From: JBIOJM01 sp044450785
Lineage (GTDB): Bacteria; Planctomycetota; Planctomycetia; Isosphaerales; Isosphaeraceae
Length of the DNA: 6,859 bases
Assembly: GCA_044450785.1 (NCBI GenBank)
Contig: JBIOJM010000442.1
Span: forward strand, 1 to 6,859
Reading direction: 5' to 3'
Part shown: positions 5,740 to 6,859 of the stretch, piece after piece
Numbering within the stretch: the stretch's first letter is position 1
How the letters are laid out: each line of letters opens with the position of its first letter
Program-made: the position numbers and the translations under genes
The notes under the pieces: model-generated
Databases searched by the model: none
The model's input: the letters and a program-made list of their open reading frames with translations, nothing else
Told to the model about the DNA's origin: nothing

Positions 5740-6859
5740 TCAACCCGCTTCGACACCCCTGAGCTTGCGATAGCGGCGGATCAATGCATTCGTCGAGCTG
5801 TCGTGATCCAGCTTGGGCTCATCCTTGCTCTCGAGCTCGGGGATGATCCGTTGGGCCAGCATCTTACCGAGCTCGACGCCCCACTGGTCGAACGAGTTGA
5901 TCTGCCAGACCGTGCCCTGGGTGAAGACGCTGTGCTCATAAAGCGCCACCAAGGCCCCCAGAGTCCGGGGAGTGAGCCGCTCCGCGAGGATGACATTGGT
6001 CGGCCGGTTCCCTTCGAACGTTCGGTGCGGCACGAGCCAATCAGGCGTTCCCTCGGCCTTGACCGCCTCCGCGGTCTTGCCGAACGCCAGGGCCTCGGCC
6101 TGGGCAAATACGTTGGACATCAGCAGGTCGTGATGATTGCCCTGCGGATTGAGCGGCCGGCCGAATCCGATCAGGTCGCAGGGAACCAGCCGGGTCCCCT
6201 GGTGAATGAGCTGGTAGAACGAATGCTGACCGTTGGTCCCCGGCTCGCCCCAATACACAGGGCCGGTCGAGTAGGAAACACGAGCTCCGTCCAGCGTGAC
6301 GGACTTGCCATTGCTCTCCATCGTCAACTGCTGCAAATAGGCCGGGAAACGCTTCAGGTACTGTTCATAAGGCAAGACGGCGACCGTCTCCGCTCCGAAG
6401 AAGTCGGTGTACCAGACGGTCAAGAGACCCAGCAGGACCGGCAGGTTGTGCTCGAAGGACGTCTTGCGGAAATGCTCGTCCATGGCGTGGAAGCCGGCAA
6501 GCATCTCGCGGAAATTCTCCGGGCCGATCGCGATCATCGTCGACAGGCCGATCGCTGAATCCATCGAGTAGCGGCCGCCGACCCAATCCCAAAACTCGAA
6601 CATGTTCGCCGTGTCGATGCCGAACCAGCGCACTTCCGTTTCCTTGGTCGAGACGGCGACGAAATGCTTTGCCACCGCGCCCGGCGCGGGCATCCCGACC
6701 CCCGCGCCGGGCGCGGGCATCCCGACCACCGCGCCGGGCGCGGGCATCCCGACCCCCGCGCTGGGCGCGGGCATCCCAACCCCCGCGCTGGGCGCGGGTC
6801 TCCCGACCCCCGCGCTGGGCGCGGGTCTCCCGACCCCCGCGCTGGGCGCGGGTCTCCCG
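5740..6859 (-). CDS. pgi: glucose-6-phosphate isomerase, C-terminal part (5' end beyond the window)
   Basis: Pgi interconverts glucose 6-phosphate and fructose 6-phosphate in glycolysis and gluconeogenesis. The frame is open from the right edge to the stop at 5740-5742. Both family signatures are visible: DWVGGRYSMDSAIG (about 6585-6544) and GTVWQINSFDQWGVELGK (about 5916-5863), the latter with the active-site Lys. The catalytic base Glu is in WGEPGTNGQHSF (codon 6244-6246), and the ring-opening His lies in NPQGNHHDLLMSN. The region from AKHFVAVST to the end, about 310 residues, aligns without gaps that I can see to the C-terminal ~60% of bacterial Pgi. About 200 N-terminal residues, including the SKTFTT phosphate-binding motif, are outside. 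The internal ATG at 6774 is not the start: the frame continues upstream and family residues are missing. Directly before AKHF the protein is interrupted by a 9-residue tandem repeat (described separately). The last codons are followed after 97 bases by the hydrolase gene. Confidence 0.94.
   Translation of the reverse strand, partial: GRPAPSAGVGRPAPSAGVGRPAPSAGVGMPAPSAGVGMPAPGAVVGMPAPGAGVGMPAPGAVAKHFVAVSTKETEVRWFGIDTANMFEFWDWVGGRYSMDSAIGLSTMIAIGPENFREMLAGFHAMDEHFRKTSFEHNLPVLLGLLTVWYTDFFGAETVAVLPYEQYLKRFPAYLQQLTMESNGKSVTLDGARVSYSTGPVYWGEPGTNGQHSFYQLIHQGTRLVPCDLIGFGRPLNPQGNHHDLLMSNVFAQAEALAFGKTAEAVKAEGTPDWLVPHRTFEGNRPTNVILAERLTPRTLGALVALYEHSVFTQGTVWQINSFDQWGVELGKMLAQRIIPELESKDEPKLDHDSSTNALIRRYRKLRGVEAG
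6673..6859 (-). repeat. 27-bp GC-rich tandem repeat inside pgi
   Basis: On the minus strand, units beginning at 6855, 6828, 6801, 6774, 6747 and 6720 are full 27-base copies. A degenerate seventh starts at 6693 and runs into AKHF, and four bases of another unit remain at the right edge, so the array continues outside. In the pgi frame the units read RPAPSAGVG three times, then MPAPSAGVG, MPAPGAVVG, MPAPGAGVG and MPAPGAV. The three outer units are identical apart from one base at the end of the third; the inner ones have drifted. Each unit holds a near-palindrome (CCCGCGC, short centre, GCGCGGG) able to fold into a hairpin. Unit length is divisible by three and no unit contains a stop in any of the six frames. 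Confidence 0.93.

Noticed and set aside
5503..6558. 351-codon plus-strand open frame opposite pgi and the hydrolase start
   Set aside because: It is antisense to conserved Pgi signatures and to a signal peptide, with no Shine-Dalgarno or family resemblance.
6691..6774. Methionines in the repeat as the start of pgi
   Set aside because: The frame remains open to the window edge and the product would lack the N-terminal third to half of the enzyme, including the phosphate-binding motif.
6673..6859. CRISPR array
   Set aside because: The repeats are directly adjacent with no spacers and are read in frame as protein; this is a minisatellite.
1..6859. tRNA, rRNA, insertion sequence ends, toxin-antitoxin or defence gene cassette
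   Set aside because: I looked for conserved tRNA or rRNA wording, terminal inverted repeats with a transposase, and paired small genes, and saw none.

Overview
The window is high-GC bacterial DNA that most resembles a planctomycete, probably Isosphaeraceae-like. Three things point there: a small secreted protein with a PEP-CTERM sorting tail, a PriA whose N-terminal wording I associate with planctomycetes, and the remnant of a hypothetical-protein family I recall as multicopy in that group. The assignment rests on recognition, not on a database search.

Layout. Bases 1-152 are a short non-coding lead. Bases 153-508 (+) hold a broken gene: the first 18 codons of the family joined out of frame to its last ~98 codons, so most of the middle is missing. 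Bases 605-3079 (+), perhaps from a GTG at 521, encode the primosomal helicase PriA with all helicase motifs and all eight zinc-binding cysteines. Bases 3080-3336 are an intergenic leader with a candidate sigma70-type promoter, a hairpin and a strong ribosome binding site, driving a 222-residue PEP-CTERM protein (3337-4005, +). A textbook intrinsic terminator follows at 4113-4143. From the other side come two minus-strand genes: a secreted glycoside-hydrolase-like protein (4143-5642) whose stop codon touches the terminator T-tract, and the C-terminal ~60% of glucose-6-phosphate isomerase (pgi, 5740 to the window edge).

How the genes relate. I see no shared pathway. PriA (replication restart) and Pgi (central sugar metabolism) are housekeeping genes; the PEP-CTERM protein and the hydrolase are exported and look like accessory cargo between them. 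The hydrolase gene is visibly poorer in G+C than its neighbours and may have been acquired.

The most unusual object is at the right edge: a 27-bp GC-rich tandem repeat, at least six full units plus partial ones, lying in frame inside pgi. It adds a repeated (M/R)PAP(S/G)A(G/V)VG segment just before the conserved AKHF block of the enzyme. I found no evidence of a complete new multi-gene system.
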